Source of the DNA: Planctomycetales bacterium 10988
GTDB lineage: Bacteria; Planctomycetota; Planctomycetia; Pirellulales; Pb10988
NCBI GenBank assembly: GCA_009664345.1
Contig: CP043547.1
Location: forward strand, 558,001-622,000
Direction of reading: 5' to 3'
DNA length: 64,000 bases
Shown here piece after piece: positions 40,401-49,805 of the stretch (position 1 is its first letter; each line of letters begins with the position of its first letter). Made by a program: the position numbers and the translations under genes. The notes beneath the pieces were generated by a model. That model searched no databases, was not told where the DNA came from, and saw only the letters and a program-made list of their open reading frames with translations.

Positions 40401-43400
40401 AAACTCTCACAGGAATCTCCCGATAAGTATCAAGAAGGCTCCATCGCTACAGGAGATGGAATTAGTCAATTGAAAGGGGAAGCAGTCTATGGCCCAAGTA
40501 ATAAGATAGAGAAGAAAAGCAGTTATTCTACAAATGTATGGAGCCTAAATTTACCTGAAGAAAATTCAATCATAGCTCGTGTTTTGGGATCAGAACGCAA
40601 AGTTGATGCTCCGAACCTAAGAACTTTAACATACTATAAACAAAATGATATTTACTTTGCTGAAACAGAAGATTTTTCTGATCCTTCCAACTTTGGTTTC
40701 CGATTCACGTCAAACCCGCTACAAATTCCGGAATATTCTTTAGTGCTGTCGCTATCCGATCAAGAAGAGATAGACATTTTAGCAACCATTCTTGGTCGTT
40801 ACCTTTCGTCTGGCGACGAAAGTGAATATCAGCAAAGTGTTTCGATTACCAAGTCTCAAGAAGAATTACAGCTGCAAGGAATAGATGGATTTTTATCGGC
40901 TTTTGTTGCAGCAAGTGGCCAAAGTATAATGCTCACTTGGTCTGAGACAGACAGCTTTAAATTTCGATACTGGAGAGAAATTCCTTTAGAAAGTACCCTT
41001 GCCGAACTTCATATCCCAGGAAGCTCTCACACATTAGAGTTAGAGGGATACACGCAACGCTTTAACTTAGAGTCTGAAACAGGAGTGATTGAATCATATA
41101 TCAGCGGGTATTTTGAAACGCCAAATGAAGATTCCACTCAGCTTTCAACACCTGATTCGGTTCGAATCGTATTTCTCTCACAAGAGATGAAAAGGATCGA
41201 TTCTTCCGTTCCACCTCAAGAAGAGCAGCTAGAAGAGTTTTCCGTCTCTGCGCTTCTCACGGTTGAGATTGAAAAAAATAGTCAACACGATTTAGAGAGT
41301 CATCAACCTCATATTTTGACAGGAACAGTTCGCCTCCAAGTGGACCCAAGCGATCGAGATAAACTTAGCTTAATGCTTGAAGACACCGTTTATGATCTTA
41401 CTCCTACTCAAGCATCCAGAAGGTTGGCGGAGACCCAAAGGACTCGTTCAGGAAGTGAAATAGAAGATCGATCAAGCAAAGACATCTCCTTCTGGGATGA
41501 TACTGGGACGTATCGTTCGATCGATTTATACGAACTTTCGACCAACACTGCTTCCTTAATTTCACCCAGATTTGCAGCTTGGAATTTTGGCACAGATTGT
41601 TCGCCACAACCGATACCTGTCTTAATTGATGTCGATCCTGCATCGCACACCGAGGATACAATTATTGTAGAAGGGGAATATTCCAACCAGTCAAAGCAAC
41701 TCGAAGAGACAACAATTACCGAGTTGGAAGTTGAAACAGAAGATATCCTTGATGAGGAGATTCCTGAATCCCTGGAGAAGATCAATACGAAAGAAAATTC
41801 TGACAGTACCGAATTAAGTGAATCAACATCTCGCACCTTTGTATTGGCCTTCTCTAGTCAAGGGACTTTATTTGTTGCTCGACACGGCATGGACACGGGT
41901 TATCTCTATTTCAAAAAAGAAAACCAGAATTATTTAGATCCAACTGAGGTACTCTTCCCAGAGGAGAAGATCGTCTCAGCTGATTTCGCAGGTGAAGAGT
42001 TGATCGTCCTTACCGAAAAAAAGATTTGGGGATTGAAAGCTGGAGTTCTCAAACTATATCATCATGATCAAGTTGATGGACACGACAATATCAATATTTG
42101 TATTGATCCATTAAAACGTAGCGATAGTACAGACCGAGATTTAGTCATTGGAAGAAAGGAGCATTCAACATATATAGTTCGAAAATATAAATTATCGGAG
42201 GATAGGAGGTTAACTCAAGATGCTTCCGCATATTATCCCTTCAGAGCGATTGGTTGGGGATACTACCAAGTTAAATCCTCAGGCGGACCCTTTTTTATCT
42301 ACCATCACACTAATTCTTTGTATCATTTTATTTATGGAACAGATAATTCCCCTCGTTCCCTCCGACTTAAAATTATTGATGAGTTATTTGACTCTTGCTC
42401 CTCTCTAATTTTCGAGAGTCAGTCAGTTGAGACAGGCTTTGTTCTCTACCACCTAGATAGTCGGAGAGTAGAGCACCTACACATCTACAAGACAATTGGA
42501 AGCTGTAACCATAGACACATAGGCAGGATAGATTTAGAAGACGACGAGAGTCCCACTAGTCTATCCATCGTGAAGTATAATACTGGTTGGATTGTTGCGG
42601 TAACTTTAGAAATTGAAGGTTCCTCAGACCCAGAACCAACTCGTCTATATCAGTTCACACCTATCACACCTAACGGTGACGAATTTGAACAACGTAAATT
42701 GCCAATTACTTTACGACATGCCCAAAAGGTAGATTTACAGGCGACAGAATCAGGGGAGATCCTAGCAGCTACTTTAGTAGAAAACGGGGACTCGTTAGAT
42801 GTTCGTGTAGATCGGATTGCTGCACATCGGTTATATTTTGATGCTGTCAATGAGCAGGTAATTCCTTACGATCGTTGCGCCGATGGCAATAGTGCTTCAT
42901 CGCCCCAAGATGGATTTCTTAAATTACCACAAATGTGGCATCTTCAAGCGGCTGGGTCGCAGCTATTAAGCGTCTTGCCTGATACTTGGCAAGCAGTAGT
43001 ACCAGAAAGGATTCAGGCACCAGCACTGAGCTGGGAAGAAAAACAGGGAGCTGAAGCTTGGTTAATTGGCCCACTTCTTGAAATCAACTCACAAAGATTA
43101 TCTATCGTTCGTAGTAATTTAATCTTAGGTTCCCTGCTAGAGGGGACTCCCGATTCACTTCGCACCGACACACTTTTCGCCTTGAGCAGAAATGCGGACA
43201 TTGGCGTTCTTCTCAATCAGACCTCTCCTTCGGACATTGAGGAAGATCTAGATGAGAAACTTCTCAAGAATTGGCTTCGGCTTTTGGATCAGAGAGCCTG
43301 GAAAGGATTAACTCTTCATCGTCATTACAATGAAGAAGGAGATAGCATCCTCAAAATTTTGCCAAGAAAGAGAATGTCGATACGCCTATCAACTTCAGGT

Positions 43401-44969
43401 CAATTGTTAGAGACAGCCGCAGACCGCTCAAGTCTCTCGGATGAAATTTGGCCAGCTCCATACCATCTTCCCTATGATGAGTGGCAACTAATCGATACCT
43501 TCCAAGCGGAAACAACTACACCAGACGAACCTTCGAGTGATGGTTTTGAGTACAAGCCTGGAAACACCGAAGTCTCCGCTCTGGGGAGAGGACAGGATCT
43601 TCGGAGGTTTTCTTTAGATCGTCGATCCTCCTCAACGAATCAATATAGTACTATCCCAGCGGATGCGAGGAGAGCGGAACTTCTCATCGGAGAAATTGCT
43701 GCCTTCCATCAATTACCTAGAAGGCGAACAGGATACGCCTTGACAGAAAGTTCAGATGGCGGACGACCATATCTTCCTGCCACGCTTGAGATCGCACATG
43801 GTTCAGGGAAACCGGGAGCAATGATTTCTACGGGAATAACCGCAGTTATCGATAAGAAATATGGTTCCACAACCACTTTCGAACTACGTGACCCTCTTGT
43901 CTTGGCAGGCCCCACTTCACCAATGCTTGCTGATCTACAAGCTATCTCACAACCCGTCTATTTCAAGGACAATGAACTTCAAGGACTCAAACAAATCGAA
44001 GCTAGCTGGTATTTAAACTATCATCCATTACTGATTGACCATGAAACCAAGCTTCCACTTACTCGTCCTAATAGCGATAACCTATTTTTAACATACGACG
44101 AGGAGACCGAAGAGTATGGTTTTATAAACCTCAATCGCCGTATCTTTTCCCTGGTGAGTGTAGTATCAAGCGCTTTAACGGAACGACCTATTTTTACAGA
44201 TACAATTGCCGAAAACGCCTGGCGCGCAGACCCCTCCACTCGGTCTCTCCCTATTCAATCGCGAGAAATTAATGCGGGAGAGTATGCAACAGACTTGTAT
44301 TTAATTACACGGATAGAAAATATTGACGGAGAGAAAAGAGCTATCGGGGGCACTCGATCATTCAAGCCATGGATTTATCTGGTAAAAGAAATCGAAGAGG
44401 AAGATGGGTCAAAAGTCGAAGTAGGTGAAGTTAAGGAATTCATCGAAGTATTTACTGAACTTCAACCTTCAGGTGAATACTATCTTTGGAAGGCAAATAG
44501 TCAAATGGAATGGGCAGAGGTCATTAAAATGGAAATTATCTGGAGAAGTACAGAGGAAACAACCCTTTATGTATATCCTTGGAGCCCTGATGAGAACCCT
44601 GTTAAGACCTCTGAGGAAAAGGAGACCGATATAACTTCGGTCTTAGCTTTTCCTATTTCAATCCGCTCTATCCAAGGAAATACCGATCCTTTCAACAGCC
44701 TTGTAGTGAACGAGCAGGATTACGAACATCTAGGATTAACATTCAACAATATAGATGGAAAAATTGCACAGCGTGAGAGTTCCACGAGTATCGTTCGAGA
44801 ACCTAGTGGTGAAACACTACTTCAACTGTCTGTAAAATATAATGCCTCTTTTCAAATTCAGACTTTTAGTTCTTCTGATCAGTCACTTAAAGTTTGTACA
44901 ACGCTTCCACAAGGCGAAGTGTTAGGAATTGAATCAGAAATAGTAACAGAACTTCTTCAGAAAAAGTGA
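37449..44969 (+). CDS. Giant protein of unknown function (2506 aa)
   Basis: A second uninterrupted giant frame with the same A-T-rich composition as its neighbour, so they were probably acquired and act together. It has no signal peptide or transmembrane segment. The first about 1400 residues are beta-strand-like with polar loops. An acidic Glu/Ser/Thr linker spans about 1400-1462 (ELEVETEDILDEEIPESLEK and surroundings). Residues about 1462-1830 (TFVLAFSSQGTLFVARHGMD, EELIVLTEKKIWGL) have a repeating strand pattern like a beta-propeller. Further beta-rich sequence ends in LPQGEVLGIESEIVTEL. No catalytic motif is clear. It could be a surface, scaffold or toxin-delivery component, but nothing in the sequence proves this. 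Confidence 0.7.
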   Translation: MTTQPDPSIVDSDSIVIRFVSSNLEDYPAEEFFLQLRVLQGAIDKLNEEGIFPLTLTQNDIKVASDENCFNIFCLKELLDITTVDKVDVRAFVQKLDVPCKESESFQALQIVAGSVRIETESETGFYDNNAKIWGNVIDTISQIGLTSNYLEFSIRRNQEKHQIRHIAKSDKHKNGIQYRFWELTSCGNLLPLEMIEIQLKRIGLGIKQDQAQTSGNQTIIKSIPVSESRPRYIFRSQYQEQTESQANVYELMQPGISLEYSEFENRPRWTPKRLEIERLVLESSLPSERTNFIFTDFELFELSTISFDPTSPQDLAPGVEVTWKKSEDGYSLSIDTNDMELTLSSANTNGNLSELLWQHCVVSTDPDVLGWVGIPLPLVEPPLVHTDPRSVNLTSGVRTNFSVDDHQDWHFAAIPLATPQSSGNVATIFSLEDQQVKEITYFANALSTKLTVTTPSIFIYDKPLSDPKSVPAVPHPTRYLTEAQLVFTNINSTGRNTEPLSLQLSLGNDNRTSATFTSERAFKYFEPAGRGLMHPLSPAGRNVFIESRESGQPPSTLPDASRGLVAVEVPKSTSFNWTFPNSLTSSRSSFTLLQVFGNFIATEPKRLASTAIHPLHPWTLFSWEEGSVSLYDLSSLSNLKVYHRNLILELTEYLRTGDVKLVETDLEVLVALVRDRYAEAISFNPSDPVDAHIQNFLQGADFDESPTANFIAIPGGWPAVVIEPNSHRLEAFREDVAPSKWLAYDVSTSWPEGATYPHIDPLSSRNSQHQFQPFIESDSGTTPRIYDNAGTILSYGHAIHSGGRWPTLQIRRIEVPTHVGEGPYFVLELDEDLVQNESDEIYLFCKTLILEKYADRQFKPVSKDIANLLGSYSSWRFGRNNNRESSFLDNGWVRVGKIPLSVGKIERLDFTADLTEPVNEVELEKIIFKAVLPSPRELAFQQEIECPLFVQEAIQHQKIINVTVVPGASVEEADVAAEGTFLWKLSQESPDKYQEGSIATGDGISQLKGEAVYGPSNKIEKKSSYSTNVWSLNLPEENSIIARVLGSERKVDAPNLRTLTYYKQNDIYFAETEDFSDPSNFGFRFTSNPLQIPEYSLVLSLSDQEEIDILATILGRYLSSGDESEYQQSVSITKSQEELQLQGIDGFLSAFVAASGQSIMLTWSETDSFKFRYWREIPLESTLAELHIPGSSHTLELEGYTQRFNLESETGVIESYISGYFETPNEDSTQLSTPDSVRIVFLSQEMKRIDSSVPPQEEQLEEFSVSALLTVEIEKNSQHDLESHQPHILTGTVRLQVDPSDRDKLSLMLEDTVYDLTPTQASRRLAETQRTRSGSEIEDRSSKDISFWDDTGTYRSIDLYELSTNTASLISPRFAAWNFGTDCSPQPIPVLIDVDPASHTEDTIIVEGEYSNQSKQLEETTITELEVETEDILDEEIPESLEKINTKENSDSTELSESTSRTFVLAFSSQGTLFVARHGMDTGYLYFKKENQNYLDPTEVLFPEEKIVSADFAGEELIVLTEKKIWGLKAGVLKLYHHDQVDGHDNINICIDPLKRSDSTDRDLVIGRKEHSTYIVRKYKLSEDRRLTQDASAYYPFRAIGWGYYQVKSSGGPFFIYHHTNSLYHFIYGTDNSPRSLRLKIIDELFDSCSSLIFESQSVETGFVLYHLDSRRVEHLHIYKTIGSCNHRHIGRIDLEDDESPTSLSIVKYNTGWIVAVTLEIEGSSDPEPTRLYQFTPITPNGDEFEQRKLPITLRHAQKVDLQATESGEILAATLVENGDSLDVRVDRIAAHRLYFDAVNEQVIPYDRCADGNSASSPQDGFLKLPQMWHLQAAGSQLLSVLPDTWQAVVPERIQAPALSWEEKQGAEAWLIGPLLEINSQRLSIVRSNLILGSLLEGTPDSLRTDTLFALSRNADIGVLLNQTSPSDIEEDLDEKLLKNWLRLLDQRAWKGLTLHRHYNEEGDSILKILPRKRMSIRLSTSGQLLETAADRSSLSDEIWPAPYHLPYDEWQLIDTFQAETTTPDEPSSDGFEYKPGNTEVSALGRGQDLRRFSLDRRSSSTNQYSTIPADARRAELLIGEIAAFHQLPRRRTGYALTESSDGGRPYLPATLEIAHGSGKPGAMISTGITAVIDKKYGSTTTFELRDPLVLAGPTSPMLADLQAISQPVYFKDNELQGLKQIEASWYLNYHPLLIDHETKLPLTRPNSDNLFLTYDEETEEYGFINLNRRIFSLVSVVSSALTERPIFTDTIAENAWRADPSTRSLPIQSREINAGEYATDLYLITRIENIDGEKRAIGGTRSFKPWIYLVKEIEEEDGSKVEVGEVKEFIEVFTELQPSGEYYLWKANSQMEWAEVIKMEIIWRSTEETTLYVYPWSPDENPVKTSEEKETDITSVLAFPISIRSIQGNTDPFNSLVVNEQDYEHLGLTFNNIDGKIAQRESSTSIVREPSGETLLQLSVKYNASFQIQTFSSSDQSLKVCTTLPQGEVLGIESEIVTELLQKK

Positions 44970-45562
44970 ACAGTGTTGGGATCAGGAGCTATAACCGAAA
45001 GTTGTGTTCTTGCGAATTAGGAAAAAGTGGCGCATCCTGCTGGAAACATCACCCACCAGCGGCACAAGTATATGCCATGACTCAATCTACGACTCAGCCA
45101 CCCAGCACGCCGGCGGACGGGGCAACCGCTCCGGAAATCCTTGCTTTTCGACAGTCGTTTGACTCCGAAGCCCGTCTGAATTGGTCTGAAAAAAGACAAT
45201 ACGGGACTGCTGAAGTTTTACGACTTCTCGGCCGAACTCTGGAGCTACGTTCTGAAACCAAACGGACAAACGAGAACACAACATCAAGCATTAGATCTGG
45301 TAGAAAGCCGTGTACCCAATGAATGGCTCTTCGACTAAAGTAAAAAAAATAATTGAAACAAATTAAACTCTCTATTGACAGCAAGAGTTATAGCTATTCT
45401 GCTACTTTAATACACTATATTATTCTGCTTTTTGTCTTGCAGTTCTTTATATTACGCCATTTTAACGCTTGGCCAAGAAAGCCATTATTCGAAGAAAAGT
45501 GAAGTAATGAAAGATTGTTCTAGTATTTATTTGTCGATATCGATGCTTTTATGAGGAACACT
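44970..45562. other. Intergenic region after the giant genes
   Basis: Mostly without a convincing gene. A frame from about 45076 (MTQSTTQPPSTPADGATAPE) is more G-C rich than its surroundings and may be a small protein or an inserted fragment, but I found no family and no good start. The rest up to the next gene is A-T rich and likely holds its promoter. Confidence 0.35.
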
Positions 45563-46042
45563 ATGAAAAACGTAGCACATATCCACGGGATTTGCCTTAC
45601 AATTTTGTTATCGTCTACTTTATATGCCCAGCCCGTACAAGTCTGTGCAACCTTTGAGCTTTTTCCAGCCGGTACAGATTTGGGGTTAGACTTTGAATTG
45701 TCCAAATTTATCTTCCATACAGTGAGCACAGGTTCTTCTACCACAACTCCTTCCCTAATCGTAGAAGAGACAAGAAATGTAAAAACACTGAAAATTGTTG
45801 CTGACGAAGTCGAGATTACTCTTCCGTGTTTAGTTTCCAGCGTTGAATTTATAGCTGTATCCGATACTAATAATTTAGTGGAAGTTATTGCGTGCAATTC
45901 AAACGGTGACTTACTTAGAAAAATTAGCGTCTCAAACAATAAACTTCTGAAATACAGAATATTTGCTTCGGATATCGCAATGCTAAGATTTATAGGAAAG
46001 GGAAGTGTCTCTGAGATTTGTATCATTGTAGGAGGGAATTAA
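45563..46042 (+). CDS. Small exported protein (about 159 aa)
   Basis: An unknown protein with a cleavable-looking signal peptide: a basic start (MKNVAHIHG), hydrophobic core ICLTILLSSTLYA and a likely cut after YA at about residue 22. The mature part is beta-rich with several Cys (VCATFELF, LPCLVSS, VIACNSNG, EICIIVG) that could form disulfides outside the cytoplasm. ATGAGGAACACT lies directly upstream, so the ATG after AGGA was chosen over an in-frame ATG 12 bases earlier. It is the last gene of the A-T-rich block and could be an exported partner of the giant proteins. An IS3 remnant begins right after its stop. Confidence 0.6.
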   Translation: MKNVAHIHGICLTILLSSTLYAQPVQVCATFELFPAGTDLGLDFELSKFIFHTVSTGSSTTTPSLIVEETRNVKTLKIVADEVEITLPCLVSSVEFIAVSDTNNLVEVIACNSNGDLLRKISVSNNKLLKYRIFASDIAMLRFIGKGSVSEICIIVGGN

Positions 46043-47240
46043 TAGCGGTCGAAAAAGAGGGTACACCTTGGTGCGGGGTGTTGATACACCAACGCACTAT
46101 GAGGGTGAGTCGTGTGGTACTCCTTTCGCCAGTTCTCGATCAGGATTTTCGCTTTCAGGAGGGTTTCGAATATCTCTCCGTTTAACAACTCGTCTCGCAG
46201 CCTGTTCGATCTAGTAGTTTTCCCAAGGGGAGCCGGGCTCGATGAACAACGTTGTGACAGCTACTTTCTCTAGTCAGGTGCGAGTTCGTCGGGAAGTAAA
46301 CTCTGGACAGTTGTCCGAGTGAAGATACTCTGGCACACCTCGTCGAACGTCTTCAATCCGCGAACCGCTTTAAGAGCCACTTTGGCCTCAAACCGCTGCT
46401 GCTTCCGTGGCATCTGAAACCTCCTGATGACGCCACAATACCCCCTGCTATGGGAACATAAGAATCCACCTTAACCTGTGGTCCGAAAATTGGGGTCCAC
46501 TTCACAGACCGTCAGCAGTTGAAACGGCTGGTCCTTCATGAGCCGAGCATGCACGAAATAGTAACTCTACACGTGATTGGGATGGCAAGGTCACAGTCGT
46601 ACTCACGAGCCGTCATTCAGCCATAGACGCCAACGTTTGGGGTGTTTGGCTAGCACTTTCAGCCCTTCTTCTCCAAAGCCGCCCGATGTGTTTGTGATTG
46701 ACCTGCCAGCCTTCCCGCCGCAGCATCGCAGTGATCCGCCGGTAGCCATAGCGGCCGTACTCGCTCGCCAGCCGCACCAACGCTTGGACCAGTCGCGGTT
46801 CGTCCGACCGAACGTGAAGCACACGACTTTGCGCCGATCGCGGCTGTCCCAGGACCCGACACGCCCGGCGTTCGGAGGGAGACCTCACCTCTTCCCAAGG
46901 CCTCGCGAACGTCCTGTACCGCTCGGCAGCGTTTGGCTGGCGTCAAAAGTTTCCCGGGGCGGTCTCATGCAGGATTGTCTTGTCGAGTTCGGTCTTAGCT
47001 TATAGATTTTTAAGACGGGCGTTTTCCTTCTCCAGCTCTTTGAGCCGCTTGGCCTGATCGGTGCGAACACCGCTGTATTCCTTCCGCCATATGTAATAGG
47101 TTTGCTCGTGAACCTCCAGCTTATTACAAGCCTGAGCCAGAACCGGCCCTGGGCCAGATGGACCTTTGCTTCGCGGAGTTGGCAATCATCTGCTCGGGAG
47201 AAAGTCGCTTGCTGGGTTTCGGTTGCTTCCTTCAAAGAAT
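46043..47240 (-). mobile_element. Degenerate IS3-family element
   Basis: On the minus strand OrfA is recognisable near 47000-47190 (ACNKLEVHEQTYYIWRKEYS, then DQAKRLKELEKENARLK). OrfB pieces follow in several frames: EYGRYGYRRITAMLRREGWQ (an IS3 helix-turn-helix) and, at the far end, the integrase tail NWRKEYHTTHPHSALVYQHP. Much of the catalytic core is lost, so the element is dead. Its OrfA part is clearly related to the IS3 remnant near 27.7 kb, and both run in the same direction. Confidence 0.75.
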
Positions 47241-47260
47241 GTCCAAAACCTAGATTTATA

Positions 47261-47998
47261 TGGGGGCTTAGGACGCCCAGGTTGTTAAAGGGGATGCTCT
47301 CGAAGTAATTTCAGAAGGACTTTCTAAACATTATCACGGCGTTTGTTAAAACGAAACTCGGTTTCCTTCAAGTGTAAATAAAAGGTATGTTGAGGGACTC
47401 CGTTAAACTTGATCAAGCGGCGTTTGGCAAAGCTCCAAAAGGATTCGATCCCGTTGATGTGCGACCTCGGATTGGCAAATTCATTCTCGCCATGCCGGAC
47501 ACAAAGGTGCTTTTGATAGCCGACATCCACCAGGCCATTGTAGCCTCGCCAGCCGTCGGAATGAAGGATCGTTTCTAGGCTGACTTGCCTTTAAAAGCGT
47601 GGTTTTCTTGGCATCAGGCACGATCTCGGTGTAGACATTGCCGTTGCGTTTGAAGATGCCAAAGACGATCGTTTTGTCTCCTGCTCCACGACCTCGCTTG
47701 CCGCGAATGCGTTTGGGGCCAAAGTTAAGATTCATTGACTTCGATCTCTCCTTGAAAGGGAGAACTTCGTTCACAGTCCTGAGCAATTCGCCTTCGAATC
47801 TTCAGTTAAATATCATTGACTCGACGGATAGAAAGGCCTCTCAGCTCGGCGGTATCGGTGGCGGTAAAATCCATGGCGAAGGCTTTAAGCAACTGCCGGA
47901 ATTTTGCCTCTCGGATTCGTGAATTTTTGTAATAGCGATTTTTGCCTTGTTTCCTAGGGTGAAGTCTACCTCAATCACCCCTGGGCGTCCTAAGCCCC
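47261..47998 (-). mobile_element. IS1595-family element with perfect 19-bp ends
   Basis: Perfect terminal inverted repeats GGGGCTTAGGACGCCCAGG bound the element at both ends. The transposase is recognisable on the minus strand in fragments: FRQLLKAFAMDFTATDTAEL, GKRGRGAGDKTIVFGIFKRN, and the catalytic-end SHINGIESFWSFAKRRLIKF. Frameshifts and a stop interrupt it, so it is inactive by itself, though the intact ends could still be mobilised by a related transposase. The flanking eight bases differ on the two sides, so no target duplication is seen. Confidence 0.8.
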
Positions 47999-48285
47999 TT
48001 GTTTAATTAGTCATAACCCTAAAGATAGAGTCAGATGAGACGCTTCGTAAGACCTTAGAGCCTGTTATGTACTCTCGGCATCCTAAAAATCCATTTTCAA
48101 GGGGGTTATTGTGGATCCAACTTTACCAGGAGCGCTTGAGAGTCTTGTGAAGCCAAGGTCTTCAACTCAAAATTCGTCTAAAACCAGTGAAAAATGGCCA
48201 ATTGACCGATTTATAAGTCGATCACAGGCTTTAGACAGAGCAAGATTATTACGATTCCCTATTTCTAAATTTTATGGAGGATCAA

Positions 48286-49218
48286 ATGGAACGCATTCAA
48301 CAAAGCGCTTTCAACGATTTCAGTCCCGAAGCTGGCAACTGCGTTACTTTTGGCAATCTACCAAATGGTCAAATTCCTCAAGACGGCTACAAAATAGGAT
48401 GGTTTGACATTCGGCCACTTATTGGATCTGCATTTATTGTTGGCCCTGTAACAAGGGTAGTTAGTCATGGAAAGGTGTTGAGGTTTGGAGGACATGACGG
48501 CACAATTCAAATTTCCATTGACCTGCCAGTAGACTCGGTCATTGTGTCCGGTAGAACTGGGGTTCCTGACCCTCATCCTTTAGAGCTAAGAGCATTTACA
48601 GCCAGCGAAATCGGACTTGTCGACGAGCAGCTAATTCACCAGCGAAATCCAAATATATTCCAAGAAGTAACGTTAAGAGGTGAGTTATCGATTTTGCATG
48701 TACGAGCCATAAATCCCGAAGGTGAAATCGACTATATCTGCGCTGGTCCATCTAGCTCTGAATATGGATCTGAGATTCGCAGACGTGTGGAGGATGAGCG
48801 ACGTAGTAACCCTGAAATCGAGGAGCAATTTCTGAATGACCCCACACTCTTTGAGGAATTGCTATCTCGTTCAATTGCCGAGGCAAGTCAGCTTTATGGT
48901 GGAGGAGATAATGCTCGCGAAATTGTTATCGGATGGGAAAGCTCAATAGGCGCGATTATCCCTATACCTCCATTGGTGATAAAATGGCCACCACCATGGG
49001 GGTGTGTTGCGAAAAACATTGCTGCAATGGTTGCATTAACTATCGCGCTTACGACTCTTGCATCTGCCTTAAGTGTTCCCACAATAGGAGAGCTTACCGT
49101 ATCTCAAGCACTTCCTATAGTGGCTAGGTTCGGCATTTCTGCGGAAAGGGCTTATGCTGTTTTGACAGTGCTCGGAGCAAGTCAAATTGTTATGCTGGCA
49201 ATAGACAACTGCAGTTGA
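48286..49218 (+). CDS. Hypothetical protein with C-terminal membrane segments (310 aa)
   Basis: I do not recognise this protein. It has a polar N-terminal domain of about 200 residues (NCVTFGNLPNGQIPQDGYKI, FVVGPVTR-like beta strands), an acidic middle (RRRVEDERRSNPEIEEQFLN) and, near the C-terminus, two hydrophobic segments at about residues 241-260 and 281-305 (AAMVALTIALTTLASALSV). It ends with IDNCS. A clean GGAGGATCAA ribosome binding site precedes the ATG. It stands alone between two dead insertion sequences, so its original context is lost. Membrane-tethered or pore-like roles are only possibilities. Confidence 0.6.
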   Translation: MERIQQSAFNDFSPEAGNCVTFGNLPNGQIPQDGYKIGWFDIRPLIGSAFIVGPVTRVVSHGKVLRFGGHDGTIQISIDLPVDSVIVSGRTGVPDPHPLELRAFTASEIGLVDEQLIHQRNPNIFQEVTLRGELSILHVRAINPEGEIDYICAGPSSSEYGSEIRRRVEDERRSNPEIEEQFLNDPTLFEELLSRSIAEASQLYGGGDNAREIVIGWESSIGAIIPIPPLVIKWPPPWGCVAKNIAAMVALTIALTTLASALSVPTIGELTVSQALPIVARFGISAERAYAVLTVLGASQIVMLAIDNCS

Positions 49219-49805
49219 TCGTTCGACGGAGAATATTTTAAATTTCCTCCACCTAACATCATCAAAAATTTGAGGTCCCTTGAGCTTGGTTCTATATCTG
49301 ACTTCGCTCTAATTGGTACTACCCAACTCACCACTTAAGGCGTCACTCAAAGTGTAACCTGCCAGTAAAGGTAAGTTACACTTTCTCAAATAATTTAGTA
49401 GACCGTATCTGCAGCGATCATACATCCAAAAAGTGCTTTTGCTTGCCTCTAAAAAACACTTCTGATTCAGAAGCCGCTAACGCCATCGAGATGATCCAGT
49501 CCTCTGGTGACTCACTTTCTTCGATCCTCGCATCCGCCCAGGCACGCCAAACCGTCGGGGATACAAATCCTGTAAACACGATCGCGGCCCAAGCATGGCC
49601 GGTTGGCTCCATCTGCTATCTCTACTGCTTTTGAAGGGTGTAGACCGGTCTTCTTTGCCCGAAAACTTGGGGACGAACCAAATGTTTAGTTTAGAAACTG
49701 AAGAGATAGTAAGTCCAAACTTCTTTAGAGCCTGTGGTCAGAACTGATCTTTGCGAGTTTCTCTGAATGTGGAGAATGACCCTTTTTTGCACGGAGGGGA
49801 CTCGC
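49219..49805. other. Intergenic region with a possible gene remnant
   Basis: Mostly noncoding. On the minus strand around 49420-49610 a frame reads PTVWRAWADARIEESESPED and looks protein-like, perhaps a leftover of a displaced gene, but I found no start signal or family. The last part before the IS5 element contains no visible feature. Confidence 0.3.

Noticed and set aside
28342-44969. Giant genes as polyketide/peptide synthases or large adhesins
   Set aside because: No carrier, adenylation, ketosynthase or adhesin signal/anchor motifs are visible, and there is no signal peptide.
44966-45322. A separate gene overlapping the end of the second giant gene
   Set aside because: The first part has no start context and overlaps the giant stop; only the later G-C-rich stretch is protein-like and I could not identify it.
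46577-47005. Plus-strand frame over the IS3 remnant
   Set aside because: It mirrors the OrfB pieces on the minus strand and is not a gene.
48111-48407. Short frame starting GTG just upstream of the 310-residue protein
   Set aside because: It has a weak GGGGG-type site, but the frame overlaps the next gene by 120 bases and the composition is not protein-like after the first 50 residues.
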